From: Castanea sativa
Taxonomy: Eukaryota > Streptophyta > Magnoliopsida > Fagales > Fagaceae
Reading direction: 5' to 3'
NCBI RefSeq assembly: GCF_040712315.1
Contig: NC_134015.1
Span: forward strand, 14,094,945 to 14,158,944
DNA: 64,000 nt
Shown here: in pieces, positions 1 to 9,857 of the stretch
Layout of the letters: every line of letters begins with the position of its first letter
Numbering within the stretch: position 1 is the stretch's first letter
Made by a program: the position numbers and the translations under genes
The notes under the pieces: generated by a model
The model's input: only the letters and a program-made list of their open reading frames with translations
Databases searched by the model: none
What the model was told of the DNA's origin: nothing

Positions 1-1311
1 ACGAAGATTGCATTTGTGTCTTTCACTTCATACATCTTTGACAGCTTCTCCTTCAGCTCAGCCTTTATATCACAGAAAATGAAAACAACAATTTAATCAA
101 TGATGCCATTTAGTTTATCAACAGTATATTAGAAGTTTAACAGTCTGGAACATTTCTTCTTTTTTCTTTTTGATAAGTTTTTTTTGTATATGTATACGTA
201 TAAACATCTGTCATTGAATTTGGATTTACCTTGGAAACATTGGGTCTTCCTGGATGAAGAACATCAATGACCTGCAACAAAAGGGCATCAAAATAAACAA
301 GGCTTTCAAGTGAAAAAAAATCATAATCTCTTATTGTTGGAAATAAATTACATCCAACATTTGGTGCCAGGAAAAAGAGAAAGAATGCCTAACTTAGGTT
401 GTGTTTGTGAAAAAACAAATGGTTAGACACACAGCCCTTTTTTACAGGATGACAATAAACAACATTTAATCCAACTCTTAATCACATAATTGCCAACTTT
501 TTGTACACAATCAATTTTAATTCACAATCAACTTAAACACATTGCTAACTAAAAATAATTTACTACTACTAATTTTGGATAACAACCTATCTTCTTTTCC
601 ACAACCTTGACAACTTATCTTCTTTTCCACAACATCACACACCAAGGATTCAATATCTAAGTCCCACTACAGGTTGAACCTTTAATAGTAGCTGAAACAA
701 CACAAACCCCATTTTGACCAGATTGGTCACCTAGAAAATGAGGGAAAACAAGCATTATCAGAAACTTATCCCTTACACATCCCAGTTCCTATTAAGCTCC
801 CAAATAAGTCAGCAGTTATTAATTTGGGCGCCAATCGAATGCAATAACCAGCTCATATTTCCATTCCTTAATGCTTAGAGATTATCATACTAATTGAGAT
901 CCAACATTTCTACAATCTGTTATGTTATACATAATCTCGCAACAAGAGCCTAAATGAAAACAAACTAAAAGAATGCATAGAAAAGCATGCACTAACAACA
1001 CAAACCCATTAATCCATGTTTGCATGCTAAGAAAAATAACAAAATAAAACAACATAACATCACAGAAAACACAAAACCCCACCAACCCATCAGATCCAAA
1101 GTTGTTAATTTTCATCAATATGAAAAGGGTTGTTCCTAAAAGATCTAAAATTTTGTTTGGTAGCGAAAAATAAAAGGGAAAACGCTAAACAAAAGTGAAA
1201 ATGGGAAAATTTTCAAAAAAAAAAAAAATTAAAACTCACGAATTGTTTTCTGGAGAGAAGCCTGTTGGTCATGAACTTCCTGGTACGGATAGTCACTGCC
1301 TTGTCCGCCAT
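1..1311 (-). CDS. RPS24: 40S ribosomal protein eS24 (5' part, continues beyond the window)
   Basis: Small-subunit ribosomal protein eS24, a cytosolic 40S component. Three exons are visible on the minus strand: 1311-1240 (24 codons, beginning [14 protein letters not shown] and ending LLSRKQF), 271-230 ([14 protein letters not shown]) and 62-1 ([20 protein letters not shown], then cut by the window edge). Both introns (1239-272 and 229-63) have GT-AG ends and phase 0 junctions. The spliced protein follows the plant eS24 N-terminus residue by residue, from memory of the family. The start is the ATG at 1311, preceded by a 5' leader and a typical ribosomal-protein promoter. Roughly the N-terminal 58 of about 135 residues are inside the window. 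Nothing suggests a pseudogene: introns are intact and there is no stop or frameshift. Confidence 0.95.
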
Positions 1312-1424
1312 GTTTGCTTGTTTGAAGATTGGTTTGCAAAGCACAGGGGCGCGACTAAGGCCACAAACACGCACACAGAATCACACACACACTCGCGCAG
1401 GCAATAGAGGCAGCTCAGAGACAA

Positions 1425-1555
1425 AGATTAGGGTTTTTATATATAGAGCTAGGGTTTCGAAATGGTGCTCTCAAATGGGACTGCGTGGGTTGGATTTTTT
1501 GGGCTGGGCTGGGCCGGATAAGAAAAAACTAACTTTCTGTTAAATTGGGCTATAT
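1425..1555 (-). promoter_or_regulatory. RPS24 promoter: telo boxes, TATA and site II elements
   Basis: Upstream of the eS24 start, read on the minus strand, two AAACCCTA telo boxes (plus-strand 1428-1436 and 1449-1457) flank a TATATATA stretch at about 1437-1446. Further upstream, TGGGCT/TGGGCC site II elements stand at 1500-1505, 1505-1510, 1510-1515 and 1546-1551. Telo box plus site II is the known signature of plant ribosomal-protein and other growth-linked promoters (TCP-factor binding at site II). The TATA position suggests transcription starts near 1400-1410. Confidence 0.75.
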
Positions 1556-1559
1556 GGGG

Positions 1560-2290
1560 CATTTGGGAACTGGGAGTTGGGAGTTGGGACCATACAAATT
1601 TAGGGCAGGCCTCATTTTTTTTTTTCTTAAAGACTTTTTGGTGTGGAATATATGACTTGTTAAGAACTATTTATTTCCAAAAAAACCAAAAAAGAAGAAC
1701 TAATGAGTTATGATTTCAATTTTTTTATGTATTTATTTTTAAATATGCCCCTTTAATCCATTGATTTTTTTTTTAAAGTACCAAGGAGTAGATAGATATT
1801 AAATGCAAACCATTTTTATATTACATAGTTCGGTCCTAGTATGGTCTCCACCATAGTTAATAGGTTATTAAATAAAACGTATCGTTGTCTAGGTTGTTAA
1901 ACTCCAATAGAAAAAGGTTTTATCTGTTTCTCACTCTCATTTAAATGGATTTCGGTTTTCCCTCAATAGGTAGTGGTGACCTTTTCTAATTATCTATTTG
2001 ACAAATCCAACTTTGACTACAACATCACATCTTCCCTCATTTGTGTGTGAATTGATTCAATAGATTTACCGGACTCTCTTCCATTCCACTTTTCTCACCA
2101 CGTTACTATATCCTCAACATAAAAGTCATTGTTACTGTAAAGTCACAATTCGCACCCGAACCCAACTATATGAAGGGATTAGGCCCAAAAATTTTAATAT
2201 AATGAAATTTGTAGAGAGTGAGCTTGAAACCTAGGTTCTATGGATATTGGATAACAAAAATGATAGGCTAGATCTATAATTCACATGCAA
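1560..2290. other. Intergenic AT-rich DNA, no gene seen
   Basis: No reading frame or recognised element. A stretch at about 2101-2143 (CGTTACTATATCC onward) recurs, diverged, at about 2938-2980, so it flanks the LTR-like segment between them. Confidence 0.5.
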
Positions 2291-2937
2291 CAAACAGTTT
2301 ATGTAACAGAAACTCTCCTCGGATGTATGTCAAGGACGGTTTGTATTGTTTTTCCTTGTTCTAAAGATAGATTACAATTGAGAGTGGTGTATACAGTCTT
2401 TCTCTCTCTTTTCTCTGATCCCCGCCCCTTGAATGTCTCTCCTTTCCTTTTATATCATCTTTCTTCTCTCTCTATCCTCCACGTATGGATTAGATCACCG
2501 ATCTAGATACTTGTCCCATCCACCGCCTTCTCGAAGTCTTCCCACAATAGCTGTAAGGCTAATTACTACTGTTCATATATCATTTTCTCATTAATGTGGT
2601 CAAAGGAGTAGGTGCAGAGTCTTTAATGCGGTGGTAACAACTTTTTATAAGATATTTCTCATTCATTCTTCCTCTCTATACCCTTATAGAACGCATCTTC
2701 ATTCACTAGATCTACTAGAATCTCCTTCTAAATATCATGGCGTTTCATATGATCTTCACTTCATTTAGCTGAGGAGTTGCCCCTCCTCGAACTATTTCCA
2801 TTAGCCTATTTCGCAACAGTTTGCTTGTAAGCTTTTAAGTTGGCACCTTTACTACCACTAAACCTTCCTCGGACAAGTTAATACCATCGGATCAGGCCTA
2901 AGGCCCAAAAACATGCCCTGGACCCTTTGTCCTCACA
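2290..2937 (-). mobile_element. Probable LTR fragment or solo LTR, antisense
   Basis: Higher-complexity island in AT-rich DNA. Read on the minus strand it starts TGTGAGGACAAAGG at 2937, the TG-type start of an LTR, and carries a good TATA box (TATAAAAGG; plus-strand complement at about 2448-2456) followed by a pyrimidine-poor leader. The other end is not clearly defined. The start resembles that of the better-defined solo LTR at 35836 (TGTGAGGACC). No coding domain is present. A diverged repeat of about 42 bp lies on either side (2101 and 2938). Confidence 0.4.
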
Positions 2938-2984
2938 GTTACCATATCTATAACATAAAAATCATTACCACTAAAGGGTGTGGC

Positions 2985-3782
2985 AATGGATTAAAGAAAC
3001 TAGAAGGGGCCAAGCCCCCAAACATTTTGAAAATTATCTATTTTACTATATGATGTAATTATATTTACAGGTAACTCATTGGGAAAATACAACTTGGCCC
3101 CCTCAATTTGTTATTAAATGTCTAAATACTTGTGTAAGACTAATAAACAAATAATTAAGTAATAATTTCTCATAATATATGCCAAGAGTGACAATATATA
3201 TATATTAGGTTGTATATAGCATTAGTGTTTTTTAATTTTTTGGTGTGTAAAATGTAATAATATATTTCCAAGTGTAATGCATTTTTTTTTCTTCTTATTT
3301 TAGAAATTTTCAATCATTTTAATCACATATCTATAAATTATAATTGATTAACTTACAATCTTTGGCTGCCAATAAATTGTTAAAAAAATTGGGTTTCATT
3401 TAATATTTGGGTATACCTAAATATACAATGACATAGTATTCTTTTACATCTAAAAGAAAAAAAGAATTCAAAATAGAAACATAAAATATAAAAAGAATTC
3501 TTCAAAGTATTTTACATATAAATGATAATGATATACTTGGATGCAATATATATATAGCTTAGGTTAATCATGGTCACCCAAAGAAAACTTTCTGCCTCTG
3601 CCAATGATTAGAGGAATGGGAGGGTACACCTACACATGGCAAGAGGCAAACTTCTACAAGACTCATAGGTGCTAGGGTTAGAGAAGCCGTATTGCATTGT
3701 GGTTTTTCTTTTGTAAACAGATGAGTGTGACAACATGATTTGGACAGAGATAGATGGAAACACTGCATTAGAAAAATAATTA
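2985..3782. other. Intergenic AT-rich DNA, nothing recognised
   Basis: Very AT-rich sequence with short TA runs near 3193 and 3547. A short minus-strand open frame at 3574-3768 has no recognisable domain and is taken as chance. Confidence 0.5.
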
Positions 3783-4012
3783 GGTCCGATTGGTAGTTTT
3801 GTTTAAGTATTAATATTCAAAATGATGTGAAAACTATAATTTAAAAAGTGTTGTGAAAATACATATATTTTTTTTTAAAGCAAAAAAAAAAAAATACATA
3901 TTTAAAATATTCATAATACAAAAAATGTGTTTGGTACCATATTTTAAATAACATATTTAAAAATGTGAAAAAAATGATGACTGTATAGTAAAAGAATCCT
4001 ATTATTTATTTA

Positions 4013-4014
<2 letters not shown>

Positions 4015-4071
<57 letters not shown>
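4015..4071. repeat. (GA)n microsatellite
   Basis: About 28 uninterrupted GA units, followed by GA-rich sequence. Confidence 0.95.
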
Positions 4072-4076
<5 letters not shown>

Positions 4077-4231
4077 AGAACAAAGAGTTGGCCCGTGGGA
4101 GAAAGAGAAGAAAAAAGAGTTTGGTCTTGTTAATGGACCTACAATTTTTAACTTATTTACAAAAAAAGAAAAAAAAACTTTTTAGCAATGTTATTTGAAA
4201 ACTAAAAATTGGTATAGATAAGTTTTCAAAA

Positions 4232-4630
4232 GGACAAAATTTAGTTACAAAATTGGTTGTAGTCTAAGGTTACAATCTTACTTAATAAAATAAATATTAC
4301 TACATATTTTGAAAATCTAACCATTGAATTACATGTTCTTTATGCTCTTTATATACATATCAAATTTTGTGTCAATCGAATATTATTTACTATATGATAT
4401 ATAAGCTTATATTTTATGCATAATTTTAAACTACAAAAACTTGCAATTTGAACAATTTATTAAATGACATAACTGTTGATATTTAATTTTCTAGAAATTT
4501 TACAAGCATGAAGAATTCAAAAAGAAGATTTCATTCAATGATAGATTTGTCAAAATTCACCTCCAATAAAAAGATATTGAATAAGGTTGTAATATAAAGG
4601 TACAACTAATTTTGTAGTTAAATTTTGTCA
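4232..4630. mobile_element. Foldback MITE of about 0.4 kb
   Basis: The left arm GGACAAAATTTAGTTACAAA (4232 on) is mirrored, with mismatches, by the right arm ending at 4630 (minus strand: TGACAAAATTTAACTACAAA). Pairing continues for about 50 bp through the GGTTGTA motif. The AT-rich interior has no coding potential. Superfamily not determined; long arms and AT-rich core are Mutator-like. Confidence 0.6.
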
Positions 4631-5324
4631 TTTTCAAAATACATATTTTAAACACCCTAATTGAGAATTGTAATTCAAATACCCATAATAAAACATCAAA
4701 CATGTTTTATTTTGGACCCATAGTTTTCAGTTTTTAAATACTAAAAACAATCATTTGAAGCTACCAAATACACCGTACAAGTTAAACGACTAAAATGAAA
4801 AGATTAAAGGTTCATTTGCGTATAGGCTGCGTTGCTTTTTTTTTTTTCTAGTCCCATGGCACTACTCAAAGACCAGCTAGGTGATAAAAACGCGTAAATA
4901 GTAATTTGTAGCAATAAAAAATATTTTACTACAATATTTTTAATAATAAATTTTTAGTTTTCAGTAAAATAAGTAGTATTTATTTAAGGCTGCGTTTGTT
5001 TCGACGGTAAACGATTTCAGGAAATGGTTTTCCGCGTTTTCGGGTGTTTGGCAAGTGCTGAAATTTTGGTCAAACGGAAAATTGCAAACAGTTGACTGTA
5101 AAATACGGCCTCTGACCCGGAAATTCTTTTCCATTTGTATTTTACCTTCAAACCGTTTCAGTCCTATCTCGCCTTCTCGCTGCCTCAAGTCAAGCTCCAG
5201 TCAAGCTCCACTCCCTGCCTCAAGCCGGTCCGAGCTTCACCCACCGTCCGACGAGCGCCGCCACTCTCCCACGGTGAGTTTCCTCCACCGTTTCTCGAAG
5301 TCTCCTTCACACACCAAACGACCC

Positions 5325-5712
5325 ATAGCTCCGGCCCACTGGACGAAACCTCACCCACACACCTCCGATCCCCACACACCTCCGGCCCACTAGACAAACC
5401 CACACCCATACACCTCCGACCCACTTTACACAGCTCGATCCACCCACCTCCGACCCATAACCTCCGACCCACTCTACAAAACCTCACCCACAACCTCCGA
5501 CCCACTCTACAACCTCCGACCCACTATACACAACCCGAACCACCCACCTCCGACCCACTCCACCTCCGACCCATTCCACAAAGCCCGATCCACCCACCTC
5601 ACCCACACACCTCCAACCCATTCTACAAAACCCAATCCACCTACCTCCGACCCACACACCTCCGACCCACCCCTCTACAAAACCCGACCAAACCTCCGAC
5701 CCACCCTCTAGG
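5325..5712. repeat. CCTCCGACCCAC minisatellite inside the Harbinger element
   Basis: Degenerate tandem copies of a 12-14 bp unit around CACCTCCGACCCAC, with interspersed CTCTACAAAACC and CCCGATCCACC variants. It leaves long Pro/Thr/Ser-rich frames open on both strands (plus 5135-5731; minus 5185-5505). These frames lack a known domain and are best read as by-products of the repeat, not as genes. Confidence 0.75.
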
Positions 5713-6167
5713 CAATGCAGCTCTGGGTTGAACCGATATGGGTTATATATATATATATATAATTATTTAATTAAATACCTATTTAATTATTGATTTACTT
5801 TTTTTTTTAATTATCTAGTTATTTATTTAATTATTGATATCAGAAATTCAATTGTGCTGCTCTTACAATTATACAGAAATATAAATGCAATGTGATTTGT
5901 TGGGGATTTTCTGCTCTTGGTGTTTTTGTTGATGGGTACTCTACTGTTTAGGTAGAAAATGTTTAGATTATTATTTAGAGGGGAATTAAACATTTTATGG
6001 CTGCTCATAATGGTTTTGATCTCACTTGTTCAAAAAAAAAAAAAAAAAAATACTATAGATTGCTTGAATTTGGATTGTTTTACTGTTGTGGTTGTTTTTA
6101 TATACTGTGTACTCAATATCATGCTTGTTTGCATACCTCTTAGACCACAATGTTTGTGATGTTTTAG

Positions 6168-7719
6168 ATGAAGAAAAAAACCAAAGCAGCAGTTCTTGCC
6201 TCAGTTGCATCTGTCCTCCTTGTGGGGGTTGCGTTGGTAAGGAAATTGCGACGTAAACAACTGCCTAGGGCGCCTTATGTTAATCATGCAGCCGAAAGAG
6301 AGCATTACATAAATAGTATTCTGCATGGAAGTGAGAGACATTGTGTTAGTCAAATTAGGATGAAACCTATAGCTTTCCACCACTTATGTCACATCCTCAC
6401 TGAGGGGGAGCACATACGCCCTACTACGCACATGTCCGTTACGGAGCAAGTGCTAATTTTTTTACACATTATTGGTCATAATGTGAGGTTTCGTGTAATT
6501 GGTAGTCGGTTCCATAGATTAACTGAAACTGTCCATAGATACTTCAACGTCGTCCTTAGGGGGGTCCTAAAATTATATAGAGCTCTAATAAGACTGCCTA
6601 GCGAAGATACACCCCCAGAGATAAGGGATAGCAGAAGGTTCTACCCCTATTTCAAGGTAAATATTAAGACTTGTGTATATGTGTAAATTGTGAAAGTTTG
6701 TGTAATTCTAAATCATTATGTTTGTCGAAAATTAGGATTGTGTTGGAGCGATAGATGGTACACATGTTCGTGCATCTGTGCCACTTGAGATACAAGGAAG
6801 GTTTCGTGGTCGCAAAGGTGGAACCACACAAAATGTGTTAGCTGCCATTAGTTTTGACTTGAAGTTCACTTATGTATTGGCTGGATGGGAAGGCAGTGCA
6901 CATGATTCACATGTGTTAAATGATGCATTTGCTAGGCCACGGGGATTTTCAATTCCCTCAGGTATTATAGGATGACTTCGCCTTTTGAGTTTATTAGTTT
7001 AATAAATTTTGTGCATTTTTCGAAGCATAGTAGTGATTTGGTTTTATTTTTGAACATATGTAGGTAAGTATTATCTTGGTGATGCTGGGTATGGTAATAA
7101 AAATGGAATTTTGTCACCCTATCGGAGTGTGCGATATCACTTGAAAGAGTTTAGTGATCGTCCTCCTGAGAATGAACAAGAATTGTTCAACCTCCAACAC
7201 TCTTCCTTGAGAACTACCATTGAGCGAGGTTTTGGAGTGTTGAAGAAACGTTTTCGAGTATTGGATGCAGAACCATTTTGGTCTTTTGAAACACAAGTGA
7301 AAGTAGTGTTAGCATGTTGTGTGATTCATAATCACATTATGGGGGTTGATCCTGCTGACTATATTATGGAAGCTGCAATGAACCAAGTAGAGGGTAGTGG
7401 CTCCCAACAAGAAACACAACACGTCGGGAGTCCACTTGAAGACATAGAGTGTGGAATGCTAAGAGAGATGAGATATGCAAAGCTATGTGGTAGATTATAC
7501 CAGGAGTGGAGAGTAGAACTTTATTTAGATTTATGTGATTGTCATATGTACTGTATTCTTGTTTTATATATGTTTAATCTATTTACTGTAGACTTCTGGT
7601 GGTGTAAGGAGTATTATTTTCAACAATACATTGTTATTTCCAGTAGTTGTTTCGTTCTGTTGTGCACATCTATAATCGTGGTTGTATGTGTGTTTGATTT
7701 GTTGTCATATGCACAGTAA
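6168..7719 (+). CDS. Harbinger transposase (DDE nuclease)
   Basis: Transposase of the PIF/Harbinger type, the nuclease that cuts and joins element ends. Proposed exons: 6168-6656, 6736-6961 and 7064-7719; introns 6657-6735 and 6962-7063 have GT-AG ends and keep frame, giving about 456 residues. The N-terminus has a short hydrophobic stretch (AVLASVASVLLVGVALV) and the helical region usual in plant homologues (MKPIAFHHLCHIL, then MSVTEQVLIFLHIIGHN). Catalytic core: first Asp in AIDGTH (exon 2 start), second in GDAGYGNKNG (exon 3 start), and the Glu in TTIERGFGVLKKRFRVL. The GRKGGTTQNVLA and AGWEGSAHDSHVL blocks are also family hallmarks. The last 60 or so residues are Val/Leu/Phe/Cys-rich and unlike the family; they may be read-through into untranslated or intron sequence. 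No internal stop interrupts the core. Confidence 0.88.
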
Positions 7720-7781
7720 TTTGTGAATGCTACTTGGATTGTTTAAATGCTAGTCTCACTATGCAATTATCATATGTAGTA

Positions 7782-8845
7782 ATGTCGAAAGGGAAAGAAA
7801 AGGTGGGTAGTAAGCAATTTCGATGGTTGCCACCAATGCACACGACAATGCTAACTATACTTGCCGAAGAGGCCACGAAGGGCAACAAGCCCTCGAACAC
7901 TTTTAAGCCCGGTTCCTTCGCTACTGTCGCCAAGGCGATAACTGAACAGTTTGGGGTCGAGTGCCACCCCTCGTATGTTGAGAATCGAATGCGTACTTTG
8001 AGGACAATGTGGACTACCATTCAAACTCTTCAAAAGAAGAGTGGGTTCGGTTGGGATGATAGCTTAAAAATGATCACGTGCGATGCGAAGACGTACCAAG
8101 AGGAAGTTATGGTATGGCTTTCAACTATATTTGTGCATTATATTTTCTATTGTTCTTATCCCATAAATCATGGATTATGTCTCTTGTGGTAATAATAGCT
8201 TATACTTGTTTATCATTCACATAAATCATCTAATGACATCAATATTGAATTGAATATTGAATTTATGAGTGAAGTGATCATTGCATTGTTATTGTATGTT
8301 CACAAATGTCTCACTTACGGGCGCATCGGAAGCATGCTGATTTTTTTGAACAAGAAGATAGAGTTGTATGATGAGTTGGCTATTGTAGTGGGTAAGGATT
8401 TGGCCACAGGAAGCTTTGCTAAGTCATATGTTGATATTGACACAGAGCATGACAATGCAGAGAGCACTGAGATGGTGGCTGATAATGGGGAGGAGGGTGT
8501 GGTGGATAAGGGGAAGAATGTGGTAGAATCGTCCACCACTGGGTCCACACTTTCAAAGTCCCACAAAAGAAGCCGTGCACCTCCCTCTGATGATAGCGCT
8601 CGGCGGTTGTCTCGATCGGCTTAAGGAAATTGCGTGGCCTTGAAAGAAATCGTCGGGGGCACATTGATTTTAATAGTCTTTACTCTGAGGTGATGGCTAT
8701 GACGGCGGATGGGTATAGTGAAGATATGCTCGCAACTGTCTTTGACCATCTGTGTGAAAATAAGAAGGTAGCTAGGGGATTTCTGGCCAAGACTGCTAAG
8801 TTGAGGAAGCTTTGGATGGATAGTTATTTGTTCACTCGACTCTGA
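7782..8845 (+). pseudogene. Harbinger-associated Myb/SANT-like protein, frame-broken
   Basis: Second gene of the Harbinger element, a Myb/SANT-like DNA-binding partner of the transposase. The first exon, 7782-8111, is clean (starts MSKGKEKVGSKQFRWLPP; contains FATVAKAITEQFGVEC and YVENRMRTLRTMW, the trihelix-like fold) and ends at a GT donor after EEVM. Downstream, family-like blocks appear in different frames: HRKHADF, then LNKKIELYDELAIVVGKD after a run of seven T at about 8340-8346; later RLKEIA and NSLYSEVMAMTADGYSEDML are again out of frame with what precedes. At least two shifts, near 8340 and near 8610-8645, are needed to connect them. Either the gene has decayed or the assembly has indels in homopolymers. 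The acceptor of the second exon is not certain. Confidence 0.65.
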
Positions 8846-9511
8846 CTTGTCTGTTTAGTGCTGATTGTGATGGTAGGGATTGTGTGTGATGTAGTACTAG
8901 TATGATCCTAACATTGTATGATATATGTGACAATTGTATTATCGGTAAGCAGCCTATGTATGTATTTGTAACCTGTAGGATGTGAACTCTTTTGTATTAT
9001 TGGGACGATACAATTGCCCAATTTATGTGTGGTGACTTTAAGCATGTAGGGCACATGTGCACTGTTCAGATACCACGTGTAGGTATCAATTTTGCATACC
9101 ATGGACTTGTAATGGTGAAAGTACATTATGTGCGTTTTGATATAAATATTACCACGTGATATTCGGATGCTCTTTGTTGATGTTGAAGTCGATGATTATT
9201 TTTGTGATGCTTTTTGTAACTGTTGAAGTGGATGATTATTTTTGTGCTATTACAGGTTCATCTAGGCAATGCAGGTTTTTATTTGAAATGCATTTCATAT
9301 TTTCCGTAAAATGTGTGAACAAACCAAACATGGGAAAATGAATACAGTAAAACGAATTTTAGAAAATGCCAAATAGTGGAATTTGTTTGCTGCCATTATT
9401 TTCCATGGTGCAACCAAACAGCATGAGTACATTTTCTTTACGGGAAAATATTTTTTCCGGAAATAATTTTCCGTCCGGAATTGGTTTACCGTCGAACCAA
9501 ACGCAGCCTAA

Positions 9512-9857
9512 ACCCAAGCTAAAACGAGAGTTTAATGAAAATTAAATCACATACATATACAATGTCACGTGATACTCTAACGTCGTCACGTGCCTAAAAA
9601 AGAAGAACAAAGAAAAAGAGGAAAAAGACCTGTTTGATATCGAGATGGGATGAGGTGAGGTCGTCCATTCAAAACAACAGCTGCCTAGCCACTACTCGCC
9701 CAATTCACAATCACCCAGATTTTCCCCCACAGTCCACAAACTCTTAACACATTCTCTTCCTCAAGTCACCACCACCATCAAAAATATCTCCCCCCCAAAA
9801 CCCAAACCCAAAGCCAAACCCACAATCTCTCTCTCTATCTCTATCTCTATCTCTTAC
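9512..9857 (+). promoter_or_regulatory. Upstream region and CT-rich leader of the FLAP1-like gene
   Basis: A short interval between the transposon end and the ATG at 9858. The 40 bases before the start are a CTCTCTAT repeat (about 9825-9856), a pyrimidine-rich leader common in plant genes. CACGTG-core motifs occur at about 9565 and 9585 (TCACGTGATA, TCACGTGCC), compatible with G-box-type light regulation; no binding evidence is available here. The Harbinger element ends only about 350 bp upstream of the start. Confidence 0.4.

Larger units (their letters stand above)
3784..4771. mobile_element. MITE-like element interrupted by a second MITE and a GA repeat
   Basis: The outer ends are weakly inverted: GGTCCGATTGGTAGTTTTG at 3783 and, on the other strand from about 4771, GGTGTATTTGGTAGCTTC; both lead into sequence about AAAACTATA/AAAACTGAAAACTATGG. 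Inside lie the GA microsatellite and the foldback element at 4232-4630. The outer boundary is approximate and no target duplication was confirmed. Confidence 0.3.
4988..9508 (+). mobile_element. Complete PIF/Harbinger DNA transposon
   Basis: A 4521-bp element bounded by inverted repeats: GGCTGCGTTTGTTTCGACGG at 4988 and its complement ending at 9508. The first 25 bases match at 24 positions, with one T/G difference at base 12. It is flanked by a TAA duplication (4985-4987 and 9509-9511), the 3-bp target typical of PIF/Harbinger. Inside, in order: a GC-richer left part with a CCTCCGACCCA minisatellite, a three-exon DDE transposase gene (6168-7719) and a Myb/SANT-like gene (7782-8845), both on the plus strand. 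This two-gene content, TIR start and TSD fix the superfamily. The transposase frame is intact but the partner gene carries apparent frameshifts, so the copy is probably no longer autonomous. Confidence 0.93.

Noticed and set aside
885..1118. Minus-strand frame of 77 codons with hydrophobic residues
   Set aside because: It lies inside intron 1 of RPS24, whose exons are clear on both sides.
1195..1543. Two plus-strand frames over the RPS24 first exon and promoter
   Set aside because: Antisense shadows of exon 1, the leader and the promoter.
5135..5731. 198-codon Pro-rich plus-strand frame and its antisense counterpart
   Set aside because: Produced by a CCTCCGACCCA minisatellite that lacks stops in several frames; no domain.
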